NCBI GenBank assembly: GCA_963834715.1 | Contig: CAWIDE010000033.1 | Location: forward strand, 496,001-560,000 | Length of the DNA: 64,000 bases | Source of the DNA: CAVSUZ01 sp963834715 | GTDB lineage: Bacteria; Pseudomonadota; Alphaproteobacteria; Acetobacterales; Acetobacteraceae | Direction: 5' to 3' | Part shown: one piece after another, positions 8,459 through 17,462 of the stretch | Numbering within the stretch: the stretch's first letter is position 1 | Layout: each line of letters opens with the position of its first letter | Position numbers and translations under genes: made by a program | The notes under the pieces: generated by a model | The model's database searches: none | The model's input: only the letters and a program-made list of their open reading frames with translations | What the model was told of the DNA's origin: nothing

Positions 8459-10811
8459 TGAGCCTTTGCAGAACGCGCGCGTTCGGATCCGCGCTGCTAT
8501 TCAGCGGCGTGCGCGAGTATTCGGGCTCGGTCGCCGCGTTCGGTAGCGCGGTCAACAGATCCTGTGTCAGCTCCTGCGCGCTCCGCTCGTCATACACAAC
8601 GTGAGGCGTGATCAGCACAAGCAGCTCGGTGCGGACACGAGTATTGTTCTGCTGGCCCACAAGCGCGCCCAGGAGAGGCACGTTGCGCAGGAACGGAACG
8701 CCTTGATTCGCCTTTGAGGTGTTGTCGGTGATAAGCCCGGCCAGTCCGACGGTCTGGCCGTCTTGCACCGCCACCCGCGATTGCACCAGGCGGTCGGAAA
8801 AGGTCGGGGAGCTGACGCCCGGAAATGGCGGGGCCGAAGTGTCAATTGCGCTGACCTCCTGCGCAATGTCGAGCGTCACCTCGCCGCCCGCATTGACCCG
8901 AGGCTTGATTGTCAGAATCACGCCAGTCTGCCGATAGTTGATTGAGCTGACGATCGGGGCGCCTGCCGTTAGCGTACTTTGGTAGGACTGGGTCAGATAC
9001 GGGACGAGATCGCCGACCTGCAGCGCCGCCGGCTGCCCGTCCACCACCATAAGCTGAGGTGCCGACAGGATGCGCACCTGGGTCACTGCCTGCAGCGCGG
9101 AGATCGCCACCTGTGCGGTCTGCGCTGCGGAACCGAGGACGAAGGCAGGGAAAGGATTTGCGAAATTCGATGCACCGGCGCCGCCGCCGGCGCTCAGGGA
9201 CTGGTTTAGGTCGCCCTCCTTAAAGAAGAACTGGGTGCCATATTTGAGTGCGTCGTTCAGCGTGACCTCGGCGATCATGGCGTCGATACGCACCTGCAGG
9301 GGGAGGATGTCGATCTTGCGCAACACCGCCTCGACATTGTTCGTCTCGGTGGGTGTGGCGTAAACCAGCACCGCGTTGTTCTGTGGATCGGGGATGATCC
9401 GCATAGCCTCAGGGGATGGGGCGGCTGCGCCGCCCTGTTCGAGTCCACCAAGCAGCGGGTTGGCCGCGGCCGGCGTGGTCGCGGGACCGCCTGCTTGCGC
9501 CGGGGCCGGTTGCGCAGCAGGGGCTTGCGTAGCGAGCGTCAGCCCTCCTCCGGGCGCGCCTCCATAGCCGCCGTACCCGCCCGGATAGCCGCCGCCACCG
9601 TACCCGCCCGGATAGCCGCCGCCACCGTACCCGCCCGGATAGCCGCCGCCACCGTACCCGCCCGGATAGCCGCCGCCGAACCCACCCATTTGGCCACCGC
9701 CTTGAATGCCGATCGCCGGCTGCGCCGCCGTGGGCGATGGCTGCGCGGTCACGTCGTTTGGAGTGAAGGCCCGTTGCAGCAGATAGGCCGCATCCCCCGG
9801 GTGACTGTTGCGGAGGTAATAAACATGCCAAGTGCGGTGGGTAGCGTACTGCTCGCGCTCGATCAGGCTGTACACGCGCTGCGCTGCGGCGAGATAACGG
9901 GGCTGGTTCGCCACCACCAGCACGGATGCGGACTGCGCCAGCGGCAGAACCCTTACCAGATCGCCCAATCCGACCAGGCCACCTCCTGCGTGACCACGCA
10001 GCGCATCCTGCAACGTGGTTGCAAAATCTTTGGGATTGCTGCCCTGCGGCACCGGAAACAGTGCAAAGGATTGGCCCGCGAGTTGATCGACATCAAAACT
10101 ACGGGCCAGCGCCGCGACCGAATTGCGGGCTTCGGGGTCGCCGGCGATTACCACCGCGTTCTGGGATGGGTCGGCAACGATCCTGGCCCCCTGGCCGATA
10201 ATCGGTGTGAGCACTTTCACCAGATCCCCGGCCGAGACGTAACGCAACGGAATGATAATACTGCCGGGACCGATGGTATTGGTCGCGAGTCCCGGCTGAC
10301 TCGCTGCGGTGCCGGCCGGTAGCACGCGGTAGAGATCACCGGTCTGGAGCAATACCGCCCCGTTCTGGGCGAGCAGCGTTTGCAGCACCATAAGCAATTG
10401 TGGCCCGGAAAGCGGACGCGCCGAGTGAAACGTGACCATGCCTTTGAGGCCCGGGTCGATCGTATAGTTCACCTTCAGGATCGACCCGAGGATCTGGGCT
10501 ACGACCTCCCTGATGTCGGTGTCGGCGAAATCAAGCGACACGGGCCCGACCCGGAGAGCACTTGGCGGCAGCGTGACAGCCTGCACCGATGGCCGGAGAG
10601 CCTGTCCTGTACCTACGCTGTACTCGGGCGGGGGATAGGTCCGCCCGGTCGCGATCCCACCGCTCGCGCGCGGAGCCGCGCCCGGCGCCGGCGCGGCCAC
10701 GGAAACAACTGGAGGCGGATACGGAGTAAGGGGCTGCGAGCATGCGACGACGATGCCGGTCATAGCGAACGGCGTGACGCCCACCCACACCCTTGTGCGC
10801 CTGCGGTCCAA
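8445..10811 (-). CDS. gspD: Type II secretion outer-membrane secretin GspD
   Basis: Outer-membrane pore of the secreton. I place the start at TTG 10811 because AGGGGGAG lies just upstream and the gspK stop is 37 bp away. The longer frame to 10982 overlaps gspK. The N-terminus has a lipobox-like site ending VVAC. N0-N3 domains follow (for example PVSLDFADTDIREVVAQIL), then a glycine/tyrosine-rich linker, then the secretin domain ending with VAVQDGQTVGLAGLI and LLGALVGQQ. The length is about 788 residues, normal to long for the family. Third gene of the gspC/N-gspK-gspD operon. Confidence 0.93.
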   Translation of the reverse strand: MDRRRTRVWVGVTPFAMTGIVVACSQPLTPYPPPVVSVAAPAPGAAPRASGGIATGRTYPPPEYSVGTGQALRPSVQAVTLPPSALRVGPVSLDFADTDIREVVAQILGSILKVNYTIDPGLKGMVTFHSARPLSGPQLLMVLQTLLAQNGAVLLQTGDLYRVLPAGTAASQPGLATNTIGPGSIIIPLRYVSAGDLVKVLTPIIGQGARIVADPSQNAVVIAGDPEARNSVAALARSFDVDQLAGQSFALFPVPQGSNPKDFATTLQDALRGHAGGGLVGLGDLVRVLPLAQSASVLVVANQPRYLAAAQRVYSLIEREQYATHRTWHVYYLRNSHPGDAAYLLQRAFTPNDVTAQPSPTAAQPAIGIQGGGQMGGFGGGYPGGYGGGGYPGGYGGGGYPGGYGGGGYPGGYGGYGGAPGGGLTLATQAPAAQPAPAQAGGPATTPAAANPLLGGLEQGGAAAPSPEAMRIIPDPQNNAVLVYATPTETNNVEAVLRKIDILPLQVRIDAMIAEVTLNDALKYGTQFFFKEGDLNQSLSAGGGAGASNFANPFPAFVLGSAAQTAQVAISALQAVTQVRILSAPQLMVVDGQPAALQVGDLVPYLTQSYQSTLTAGAPIVSSINYRQTGVILTIKPRVNAGGEVTLDIAQEVSAIDTSAPPFPGVSSPTFSDRLVQSRVAVQDGQTVGLAGLITDNTSKANQGVPFLRNVPLLGALVGQQNNTRVRTELLVLITPHVVYDERSAQELTQDLLTALPNAATEPEYSRTPLNSSADPNARVLQRLSVPP
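9573..9679 (-). repeat. 27-bp tandem repeats encoding GGYPGGYGG units inside gspD
   Basis: Four copies of a 27-bp unit start at 9573, 9600, 9627 and 9654, the last one diverging at its end. They encode nine-residue Gly/Tyr/Pro repeats in the periplasmic linker between the N-domains and the secretin core. The units are almost identical at DNA level, which points to recent slippage expansion. Confidence 0.92.
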
Positions 10812-10848
10812 GCTACTCCCCCTGGCGTGCTCGCCCGGTTTACCGGAG

Positions 10849-11658
10849 TTACTTCGATTCCCGCCAATCCAGGATCTCGTACAATTGGCCGCCTTGCCCG
10901 GGGTTGAGCCGTACAATCGCTCTTCGGTACTGGCGTGCCCGCCCCTGCCAGGCAACGGCGGTAACCTCCACCACGCTTTCATCGGGTGGCGCCCGAATGC
11001 CTGTGGGAAGCTTCCCGTTCAGATCCTCCAGAGCTCGCAGGACGGGTGGCGCGGCGATCGCAGGGTCAGGATCGCCATCATGATAGACCGTCAGGTACGG
11101 CAAGATGCGCTGCAATATGGCCGGAGTGATACCAAGCACATCCCCCAGTTCCTCGAGCGTCTCAAACGGTGCGTTTGGCGGTGCGTAATCGCGCCCGGCA
11201 GCTCCGTAAGCACCCGAGAGATCGGCTGCCTGGGCCACGGGGCTCCGCCAGACGGTAATGTTAGCGGCGATGCTCCGGGCGAGACCGGGCGGGGTTCCGG
11301 TCTCAACCAGTAGCGCCATCAGCAGTTCAGGCGAGGCCGTATTGAGGTTCACCTTCCCCGACTCGCTCGTGATTCGGATATCAATCAAGGCAGCGCCAGC
11401 CACGATTCGACGTGGCGCGCCATCCGCCAACCAGTGAGCTTCTGACTTATCCAGCACGCGGAAGATCGCTTCTTGGACGGCACCATCGGCGGCAGCCGAA
11501 AGTTCAGCTTCGGTGCGCAGGTTCGATGCGAGCCGCGTCTGCTCGCGCCCCGCGGAGACCATGTATGTGACGATCAGTGCGATGAGCACGAGTGTCCAGA
11601 GCGCGATCAGGAGCGCAAAGCCGCGTTCCGATGCAGAGCGTGATGCTGGCCGCCTCAC
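10849..11658 (-). CDS. gspK: Minor pseudopilin GspK
   Basis: Tip pseudopilin of 269 residues. The leader peptide ends ...SERG|FALLIALWTLVLIALIV, the prepilin cleavage site followed by the hydrophobic stalk; GspK characteristically lacks the Glu at +5, as here. The large C-terminal domain includes SGKVNLNTASPELL, diagnostic for GspK. It overlaps the upstream gspC/N-like gene by four bases (ATGA), so the two are translationally coupled, and gspD follows. Confidence 0.92.
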   Translation of the reverse strand: MRRPASRSASERGFALLIALWTLVLIALIVTYMVSAGREQTRLASNLRTEAELSAAADGAVQEAIFRVLDKSEAHWLADGAPRRIVAGAALIDIRITSESGKVNLNTASPELLMALLVETGTPPGLARSIAANITVWRSPVAQAADLSGAYGAAGRDYAPPNAPFETLEELGDVLGITPAILQRILPYLTVYHDGDPDPAIAAPPVLRALEDLNGKLPTGIRAPPDESVVEVTAVAWQGRARQYRRAIVRLNPGQGGQLYEILDWRESK

Positions 11659-12248
11659 TTTTCCTGCCGCTCGATCATCCGGCGCAGCGCTTCCGCTGAA
11701 GGAACCCGCGGACTGGCGTGAACGCTGCCGGCACCGGCTGGCGGCTGCCTGAAATTGCCGCTCGCCGGCGAGGTCGTCGCGGCGGGGACCTGCGCGAATT
11801 CCGGATGCAGGATTTCCGTTCCGGTTGCGGTCTCGACCGTAACCTGTCCGTCAGCTATCCCAGTTATCTTGTATGGGCCAATGCGGTCGCCAATTCTCGC
11901 AAACACAGGTTTGGTGTCCGACCCCACGAAGATCGCCCCGGTTCCGCCGGCAGCGATGACAACGCCGGCAAGCCGCGGCGTCTCCACCGTCGCTGTCGTT
12001 TGAGGACCGACAATTTTGGCGGGCCGGCGTGTCGGACTGAACAATGGCCTGGCAAGAATAATATCGGACCAGCGTGCATCGTTGTTTTGAACGGCACCCG
12101 GCCCGTTGTGCGGCTGCGCTGGAGCCTCGCGCTTGGTCTGGGGTGTCAATTCAGGAACCGGCGCTCTGGGCTCCGCTTCGAAAAAAAGCAGTCCGGCCAG
12201 GAGGGTGACGGAAGCGACAAGAGGGGGAAGCGCAACTCGGCCCATCAT
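11655..12248 (-). CDS. GspC/GspN-like type II secretion protein
   Basis: A 197-residue protein with one N-terminal membrane segment (residues about 6-23). A Pro-rich linker and a small periplasmic domain follow, with motifs ILARPLFSPTRRP and LAGVVIAAGGTGAIF. These resemble the homology region of GspC and of the short alphaproteobacterial GspN-type proteins that bind the secretin. It lacks an obvious PDZ domain. First gene of the gspC/N-gspK-gspD operon. I am confident it belongs to the system but not which letter is correct. Confidence 0.75.
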   Translation of the reverse strand: MMGRVALPPLVASVTLLAGLLFFEAEPRAPVPELTPQTKREAPAQPHNGPGAVQNNDARWSDIILARPLFSPTRRPAKIVGPQTTATVETPRLAGVVIAAGGTGAIFVGSDTKPVFARIGDRIGPYKITGIADGQVTVETATGTEILHPEFAQVPAATTSPASGNFRQPPAGAGSVHASPRVPSAEALRRMIERQEK

Positions 12249-12521
12249 CTCTCTTCCACAGGACGCTCACCTCACTATTGGCGTAGCGCGGCTGGAGTTC
12301 GAGTGCAAACTCGCCTTCAAGTTGCAAGCTCGAACCAGAGTAACACGGCGCGCAGTGACACGTATTAAGAGCAACGAGAAGACAATATGGTCCCGGCAGT
12401 TCTGCCATCAGTACCCTCAACAATCAGGGCGAGTTCTCAGCGGAGGCGGAATTCTTGTTGCAATCCGGCCACAAAATGGAATAGGTAGTCTTGCACCTAA
12501 TTATACGGGAGGAAAAAGACA

Positions 12522-13211
12522 ATGCTTAAATTAGCAATTTCACTCTTGGTCGGGCTCTCAGTCAGCACTGTGGCTTATGCTGATGATTCGGCCGCGTTCG
12601 AGGGGCAAAAGCCCTGTAGTATCCCAGCCGCGACCGTCAACGCCGTGCAAGGCACGCTCGCTCAGGTTGTGCAGTCGGGGAACGGCGGTCTCTTCAAGCC
12701 AAACCTGATGTGGTCGGCAGTGGTTGATAGGTCTGGCACGGTCTGTTCGGTTATCAAGACTGGCGACGCCTGGCCGGGCAGCCGCGCGATCGCGATGGCG
12801 AAGGCGTTCACCGCCAACGGGTTCAGCAATGATAAATTGGCAATATCGACGGCCAACCTTTATGCACCGACGCAGCCTGGCGGGTCATTATACGAACTCA
12901 ACAACTCAAACCCGTTCAACCCTTTCTTTCTGCCGGATAATGTCGGGATCGGGTTCGTAGCGGGAGGCATTATCACCTTCGGCGGCGGCGTCGCGCTTTA
13001 CCAGAACAAGCAGGTGATCGGCGGGCTTGGCGTCAGCGGCGATACATCCTGCGCGGATCACGCCATCGCTTACCGGATGCGCGCCGCCGCCGGTCTGGAT
13101 AAGATCCCGGCCGGTCCCAACTCATCCGGGAACGACAATATAGAGTATGGACCGCCTTTCACCGGATTCGAGCAGCCCCACTGCATTCCCTCCACTGACA
13201 TTACCCCCTAA
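12522..13211 (+). CDS. Exported GlcG/HbpS-family haem-binding-type protein
   Basis: A 229-residue protein from ATG 12522 with a strong Shine-Dalgarno site (gggagg). The signal peptide ends at AYADD. The rest matches the GlcG/HbpS (DUF336) fold: MWSAVVDRSGTVCSV, GSRAIAMAKAFTANGFS, and a late glycine-rich segment GGIITFGGGVALY followed by GVSGDTSCADHAIA. Family members bind haem or cobalamin and sense redox stress. It is divergent from the gspC/N operon across 273 bp and shares the locus with a di-haem protein, so a haem or redox link is plausible inference. Confidence 0.8.
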   Translation: MLKLAISLLVGLSVSTVAYADDSAAFEGQKPCSIPAATVNAVQGTLAQVVQSGNGGLFKPNLMWSAVVDRSGTVCSVIKTGDAWPGSRAIAMAKAFTANGFSNDKLAISTANLYAPTQPGGSLYELNNSNPFNPFFLPDNVGIGFVAGGIITFGGGVALYQNKQVIGGLGVSGDTSCADHAIAYRMRAAAGLDKIPAGPNSSGNDNIEYGPPFTGFEQPHCIPSTDITP

Positions 13212-13225
13212 CCGGGCACAATGGT

Positions 13226-13249
13226 GCGGACCGTACGGAGACGGTCCGC
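13226..13249 (+). terminator. Hairpin downstream of the GlcG/HbpS-like gene
   Basis: Nine-base-pair stem GCGGACCGT / ACGGTCCGC with a six-base loop, 15 bp after the stop codon. It is a likely intrinsic terminator although a U-run is absent. Confidence 0.6.
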
Positions 13250-13599
13250 GGCACATCGGGCTGAAGCTGCAGCGGGCATGGCGCTGTGGTCGATTGCGCA
13301 GGTCGCGGTGCTCTATCGGGCGAATTGGGCGCGTTGGCTCGATTCGAGCGTCTCGGCCAAGACGACCCTGAAACCGCTCCTTTCCGGAAGCTTGAAAGGG
13401 GAGCAAGTGGCGTGACTCTTGCCCGCGCACTCCGCATACGAGAGGGGCGGTACCAGCGTGCTGATGCCGCTCCCGTGCCACAGGCTCACTCAATGCTCTG
13501 CGAGAGCGGGAGAGTGGAATGGCTGACTTCTCGGAGATTCTGATCGCGCAGGCCAATGGATGCACCGCGAGTCTGCGTGATGGCTTGCTCACGTAGTGG
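13250..13599. other. Intergenic, no recognisable gene
   Basis: Short overlapping open frames occur on both strands, but none has family resemblance or a ribosome-binding site. It may be further debris of the broken binding-protein locus that follows. Confidence 0.4.
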
Positions 13600-14334
13600 A
13601 TGGAGCTGGAATGGCTGGAGAGTCTGAGGTTCTGGATTTATATGCGCGAGCAGTTTGCTCGGGTGCATGCCCTGACGCGCGACCCCAGGGGCGGCACGGG
13701 CGGCAAGTGGTTTGTCGGATGCTTCACCGCAGCATTGGTCGTCCTGTCGGGCGGGGGCGAAGGTGCGACCCTCGATCATCTGAGGCAGGACAATGCCATC
13801 CGGATCGCATATCGGCTGGACGCGCCGTCGTTTTCCTATCAGGACGCTGCTGCGAAGCCCGCGGGCCTCATCGTAGACCTCTGCCAGGCTGTCGCAAAAC
13901 GCCTGTCCCAGCAGCTAAAGCTGCCCTCCCTCAAAGCAAACTATTTTGCCTGTCACCGCCGCCGACCGGTTTGATGCAATTCAACAAGGTAAGGCGGACC
14001 TGCGGTGCGCTGCGAGTCCGTTACCATGAGTCGGCGCAACGATTTTCGGTATGAGGTCGATCGTGCACTCAGCGAAATTTATCGATCGGGCGAGGTCGCG
14101 CAGATCCTCGCACGCACCTTTGGAGACCAGTTTCAGCTCAGCCCGACGTTGCAAGCCCTCTACCTAATCAGGGACGCCGTCGAACGCCGCGCGGTGACCA
14201 GGATGCGCGCAAAAGTGCTGGCCAAGCCCGGTTCCCGCCTGCGAGGCGCTTCTTGCGCCCAGTATGCGGTCGTCGAATACTGCCGGGGCGTCCGCCTTCG
14301 GGCGGCAAAGCGAGTTCATCCCAGTTGTCGATAG
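13600..14334 (+). pseudogene. Amino-acid ABC transporter binding protein (SBP family 3), internally deleted
   Basis: The first part (to about 13974) gives a periplasmic binding-protein N-terminus: DNAIRIAYRLDAPSFSYQD and AAKPAGLIVDLCQAVAKRL. The frame then breaks near 13940; the next phase reads TAADRFDAIQQGKADLRC. It breaks again near 14030 into NDFRYEVDRALSEIYRSG and LARTFG, which is the family's C-terminal motif. Roughly the central 100 residues expected between these parts are missing. It is therefore a relic, not a sequencing artefact alone. No permease genes remain beside it. Confidence 0.8.
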
Positions 14335-14396
14335 CGGCGCGACGCTCCGATGGCTTGAAGGGCGCCGCCCAGGACCGACGCCATGGAGGAAGAGCG

Positions 14397-15155
14397 ATGT
14401 CATTCTACCGAGGCATGACCTGCGAGAACGTGACCATCGAAGGCGACAAGGGATCGCCGATAACAGCTTACGTGGCCAGGCCATCTGGTCCTGGCGCCTT
14501 CCCGGGCGTCGTGCTGATCCACCACCTCCCGGGCTGGAGCGAGTTCTACATCGAGACGACCCGCCGCTTCGCGCATCACGGCTTTCTCACGATCTGCGCC
14601 AACCTCTACGAGCGCGAGGGTGGCGGCAGCGACGGCAACCCGGACGATGTCGCCGCCAAGGTGCGCGCGGAAGGCGGCATCGCCAACTCCCAGATGGTGG
14701 GCGACACCGCAGCCGCCGTGGCATGGATCCGCGCGGAGCCCAACCACAACGGCAAGGTCGGCCTCTTCGGCTCCTGCTCAGGCGGCCGGCACGCCTTTAT
14801 CTATGCCTGCCAGCGGAAGGACGTCGATGCTTGCGCCGAGTTGTGGGGGGGCCGCGTGGTGATGGGTAAGGAGGAGCTCAATACCAAGACGCCCGTTGCA
14901 CCGATCGACATGACACAAGACCTCTGCTGCCCGCTGCTCGGCCTGTTCGGCAACGAGGATCGCGCACCGAGCCCGGAACAGGTGAACCAGCACGAGGCCC
15001 AGCTCAAGAAGCACAGCAAAACCTACGAGTTCTACCGCTACGACGGTGCCGGCCACGGCTTCTTCTATTGGCACCGGCCGCTCTATCGGCCTGAGCAGAC
15101 AATGGATGGCTGGAGCAAAGTGTTCGCCTTCTTCGGCAAGCATCTGGCGAAATAG
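14397..15155 (+). CDS. Dienelactone hydrolase family protein
   Basis: A 252-residue cytoplasmic alpha/beta hydrolase starting at ATG 14397 (ggagga upstream). The nucleophile is a cysteine in GSCSGGRH, as in true dienelactone hydrolases. The acid lies around NEDRAPS and the histidine in GAGHGFF. The family opens dienelactones in chlorocatechol degradation, but many members act on other carboxyl esters. The next gene starts 11 bp downstream and is probably co-translated. No catechol-cleaving gene is nearby, so the substrate is uncertain. Confidence 0.88.
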   Translation: MSFYRGMTCENVTIEGDKGSPITAYVARPSGPGAFPGVVLIHHLPGWSEFYIETTRRFAHHGFLTICANLYEREGGGSDGNPDDVAAKVRAEGGIANSQMVGDTAAAVAWIRAEPNHNGKVGLFGSCSGGRHAFIYACQRKDVDACAELWGGRVVMGKEELNTKTPVAPIDMTQDLCCPLLGLFGNEDRAPSPEQVNQHEAQLKKHSKTYEFYRYDGAGHGFFYWHRPLYRPEQTMDGWSKVFAFFGKHLAK

Positions 15156-15166
15156 GAGGTCCGGAC

Positions 15167-15469
15167 ATGTGCACATCCATCATCGAGATCGCACGCGCGG
15201 AAGGCATGGCAAAGCGCGGGGACGAATGGTTCCCGCTGTCGCAGGCGGTGGTTGCATACGACCACGCACGCCATGCCCCGCTGGGCGACGTCATCACGCT
15301 CGACTTCATTAACGCGGACCTCGACCCTGGTGCACGGGCGGGGATCGAGCTGACGCTGGAGACGGCCAAGGAGTTGCGCTCGGCTCTCGACCGGGCGATC
15401 ACCGCCGCTGAGTTCGAGGAGGCGGAAGTGCGCGGCAAGGGGGTCGTGGTCAGCGTTCGAGCAGCCTGA
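15167..15469 (+). CDS. Small conserved protein of unknown function (DUF6295-like)
   Basis: A 100-residue protein beginning MCTSIIEIARAEGMAKRGDEWFP, with an aggagg site. No signal peptide or membrane segment. It seems to form a two-gene operon with the dienelactone hydrolase, 11 bp upstream. I recall similar small proteins of the DUF6295 type but cannot verify the family here. No catalytic motif is recognised. Confidence 0.65.
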   Translation: MCTSIIEIARAEGMAKRGDEWFPLSQAVVAYDHARHAPLGDVITLDFINADLDPGARAGIELTLETAKELRSALDRAITAAEFEEAEVRGKGVVVSVRAA

Positions 15470-15698
15470 CGTGTAAGGCGAGTCAGCCGCAGTGACTGCC
15501 GCACAGCTGGTGCGCTGCACCGATGATACCGCGATCAGGCGCTTGTTCCTCCGCCCACGGCCGCAAAATCAGAGAGCCTAGCTCCTCAGCACGTACGTGG
15601 ACCAGCGTGGCTCCATCACTGCCAGCTCGCCCTTGCCCGCGACCTATGAGCCGGGTCATGTTGGTCCTCCTCACGGTGGTCAGAGAAGGGTCGGCCCC

Positions 15699-16385
15699 AT
15701 GGCGTCTACTCATGTCCTGCTGACAGGGTTCGAACCCTATGGCGGCCGCAGCAGCAACCCAGCGTACGAGGTTATGCGTGCGCTCGACGGCAAAGAGTTG
15801 GCAGGCGCCTCAATTGTAGGTCGAGCGCTGCCCGTCTCCTGTGCTTCGCTCCCCGACAGCATCGGCAGCCTCCTCGATGACATTGACCCGATCGTCATCC
15901 TGAGTCTTGGGCTATGGCCGGGTGAGCCCGTTATTCGCCTGGAGCGGCTGGCAACCAATGTCGCGGATTTCGAGATTGCCGACAACCTCGGCCAAATCGT
16001 CACTGATCAACCCTTGATTCCGGGTGGAGCCACTTCACTCCGGGCGACATTGCCGCTCCGGCAGATCGAACAAGCTCTGCTAAGGCAGGGCATTCCAGCG
16101 CGCCTTTCGGGGACAGCTGGCAGTTTCCTATGCAACGCTTGCGTCTATTACTTTTTGCACGCCGCTACATTCCGCCCAATGCCACCTCTCGTAGGGTTCC
16201 TGCACCTGCCCTATCTCCCTTCCCAGGTGGCGGATCTCATCGCCGAGATACGACAGGAGGGCAGGCTTGAGCTGCACCAACGGGCCGATCTCGCCTCCAT
16301 GGACATCAGTCTTGCCATCCGGGCAGTGGAGACAACGCTCGTTGTCTCCATTGCCGCCTCGCGAGAGCGGGTGGCTAGGTCGTGA
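15699..16385 (+). CDS. pcp: Pyroglutamyl-peptidase I (C15 family)
   Basis: Cytoplasmic cysteine peptidase that removes N-terminal pyroglutamate. The 228-residue product starts MASTHVLLTGFEPYGGRSSNPA, the family's N-terminal signature. The catalytic cysteine region is GSFLCNACVYY (the family usually has CNHVFY, so one conserved position differs). The histidine region is GFLHLPYLP. An upstream in-frame start at 15597 lacks family similarity. The gene precedes the ABC importer by 18 bp, suggesting a peptide or amino-acid utilisation operon. Confidence 0.88.
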   Translation: MASTHVLLTGFEPYGGRSSNPAYEVMRALDGKELAGASIVGRALPVSCASLPDSIGSLLDDIDPIVILSLGLWPGEPVIRLERLATNVADFEIADNLGQIVTDQPLIPGGATSLRATLPLRQIEQALLRQGIPARLSGTAGSFLCNACVYYFLHAATFRPMPPLVGFLHLPYLPSQVADLIAEIRQEGRLELHQRADLASMDISLAIRAVETTLVVSIAASRERVARS

Positions 16386-16403
16386 GCTGGCGCCGCGCAA
16401 AGC

Positions 16404-17462
16404 ATGAGAGCTGAAGGGCCAATTCTTGAGTTGGAGCGGGTGAGCAAGCGTTTCGGGCCGACGGTGGTGGCCCGAGTGCTGGACCTAGTGGTCGCCAGGG
16501 GTGAGTTTTTTACGTTTCTCGGGCCAAGCGGGTCAGGGAAATCAACGATTCTTCGCATGATTGCTGGACTAGAGAGTCCGGATGAGGGTCGCATTCGGCT
16601 GGACGGGCAGGACGTCTCCGGCGTGCCGCCATGGCGGCGCAATCTCGGGATGATGTTTCAGCAGTATGCGATTTTCCCCCATATGACGGTGGAGGAGAAC
16701 GTTGCGTACGGACTTCGGGTTCGCCGAATGGGCCGCGGAGAGATAAACGAGCGGGTGCGGCGTATGCTGGCACTGGTCGGACTGGCAGGGATGGAGAAGA
16801 AGAATACGACACTTCTGAGTGGAGGTGAGCAGCAGCGGGTTGCGCTGGCCCGGGCACTGGCTCCTGAACCTCGAATGCTGTTGCTGGATGAGCCTCTGTC
16901 AGCGCTGGACGAGAAGATCCGTCGCACAATGCAGGCTGAGGTGAAAGACGTGCACCGCAAGACCGGAACGACCTTTCTTTATGTCACGCATGATCAGGAG
17001 GAAGCGCTGACCATGAGTGACCGCGTTGCGGTCTTTAATCGGGGTTCATGCGTTCAATGCGGCACGCCCGAGAGTGTCTACCGGCGACCGCGCACGCGCT
17101 TTGTCGCGGAGTTCTTCCGAGGTTGCAACGTCCTTCGAGCCCGGAAGCGACACGGTTCTATCGTTGCGCTTGCTGGGGCAGAGGTGCCGATAGCAGTTCC
17201 GCTGCCAGCAGACCCCGAGCAGACAATCTATCTGGCGTTACGCGCCGAGTTGGTCAGGCTGGGTGAACCGGCGGACAACACCACACTGCAACTGCCGGCG
17301 CGACTGGTCAACTGCACGTTTCGCGGTATGCTGTTCGACCATGTGCTGGAATTGGTCGACGGCCAGCAACTGACGGCGAGCGCGACGCGGCCGGCAGCGG
17401 AGCCGGGGGAGACTACGTGGGTACAAATCAACCTTGCGGATCTTGTACCGCTGGAGGATTGA
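16404..17462 (+). CDS. ABC transporter ATP-binding protein, PotA type
   Basis: A 352-residue cytoplasmic ATPase. Walker A GPSGSGKST, Q-loop MMFQQYAIFPHM, signature LSGGEQQR, Walker B MLLLDEP and the H-loop THDQEEA are all intact. A C-terminal TOBE-like regulatory domain follows (about residues 240-350). It resembles PotA/FbpC importers for polyamines or related cations. Its 3' end overlaps by 35 bp, tail to tail, with the permease gene on the other strand. The ATPase is thus transcribed oppositely to its presumed partners. Confidence 0.92.
   Translation: MRAEGPILELERVSKRFGPTVVARVLDLVVARGEFFTFLGPSGSGKSTILRMIAGLESPDEGRIRLDGQDVSGVPPWRRNLGMMFQQYAIFPHMTVEENVAYGLRVRRMGRGEINERVRRMLALVGLAGMEKKNTTLLSGGEQQRVALARALAPEPRMLLLDEPLSALDEKIRRTMQAEVKDVHRKTGTTFLYVTHDQEEALTMSDRVAVFNRGSCVQCGTPESVYRRPRTRFVAEFFRGCNVLRARKRHGSIVALAGAEVPIAVPLPADPEQTIYLALRAELVRLGEPADNTTLQLPARLVNCTFRGMLFDHVLELVDGQQLTASATRPAAEPGETTWVQINLADLVPLED

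Noticed and set aside
9495..10322. Plus-strand 275-codon frame antisense to gspD
   Set aside because: It is a reverse-frame shadow of the secretin gene; its repeats only mirror the GGYPGGYGG repeat DNA.
15720..15745. GGGTTCGAACCC, resembling a tRNA T-arm
   Set aside because: It lies inside pcp and encodes the conserved LLTGFEPYGG; no acceptor or anticodon stems fit around it.
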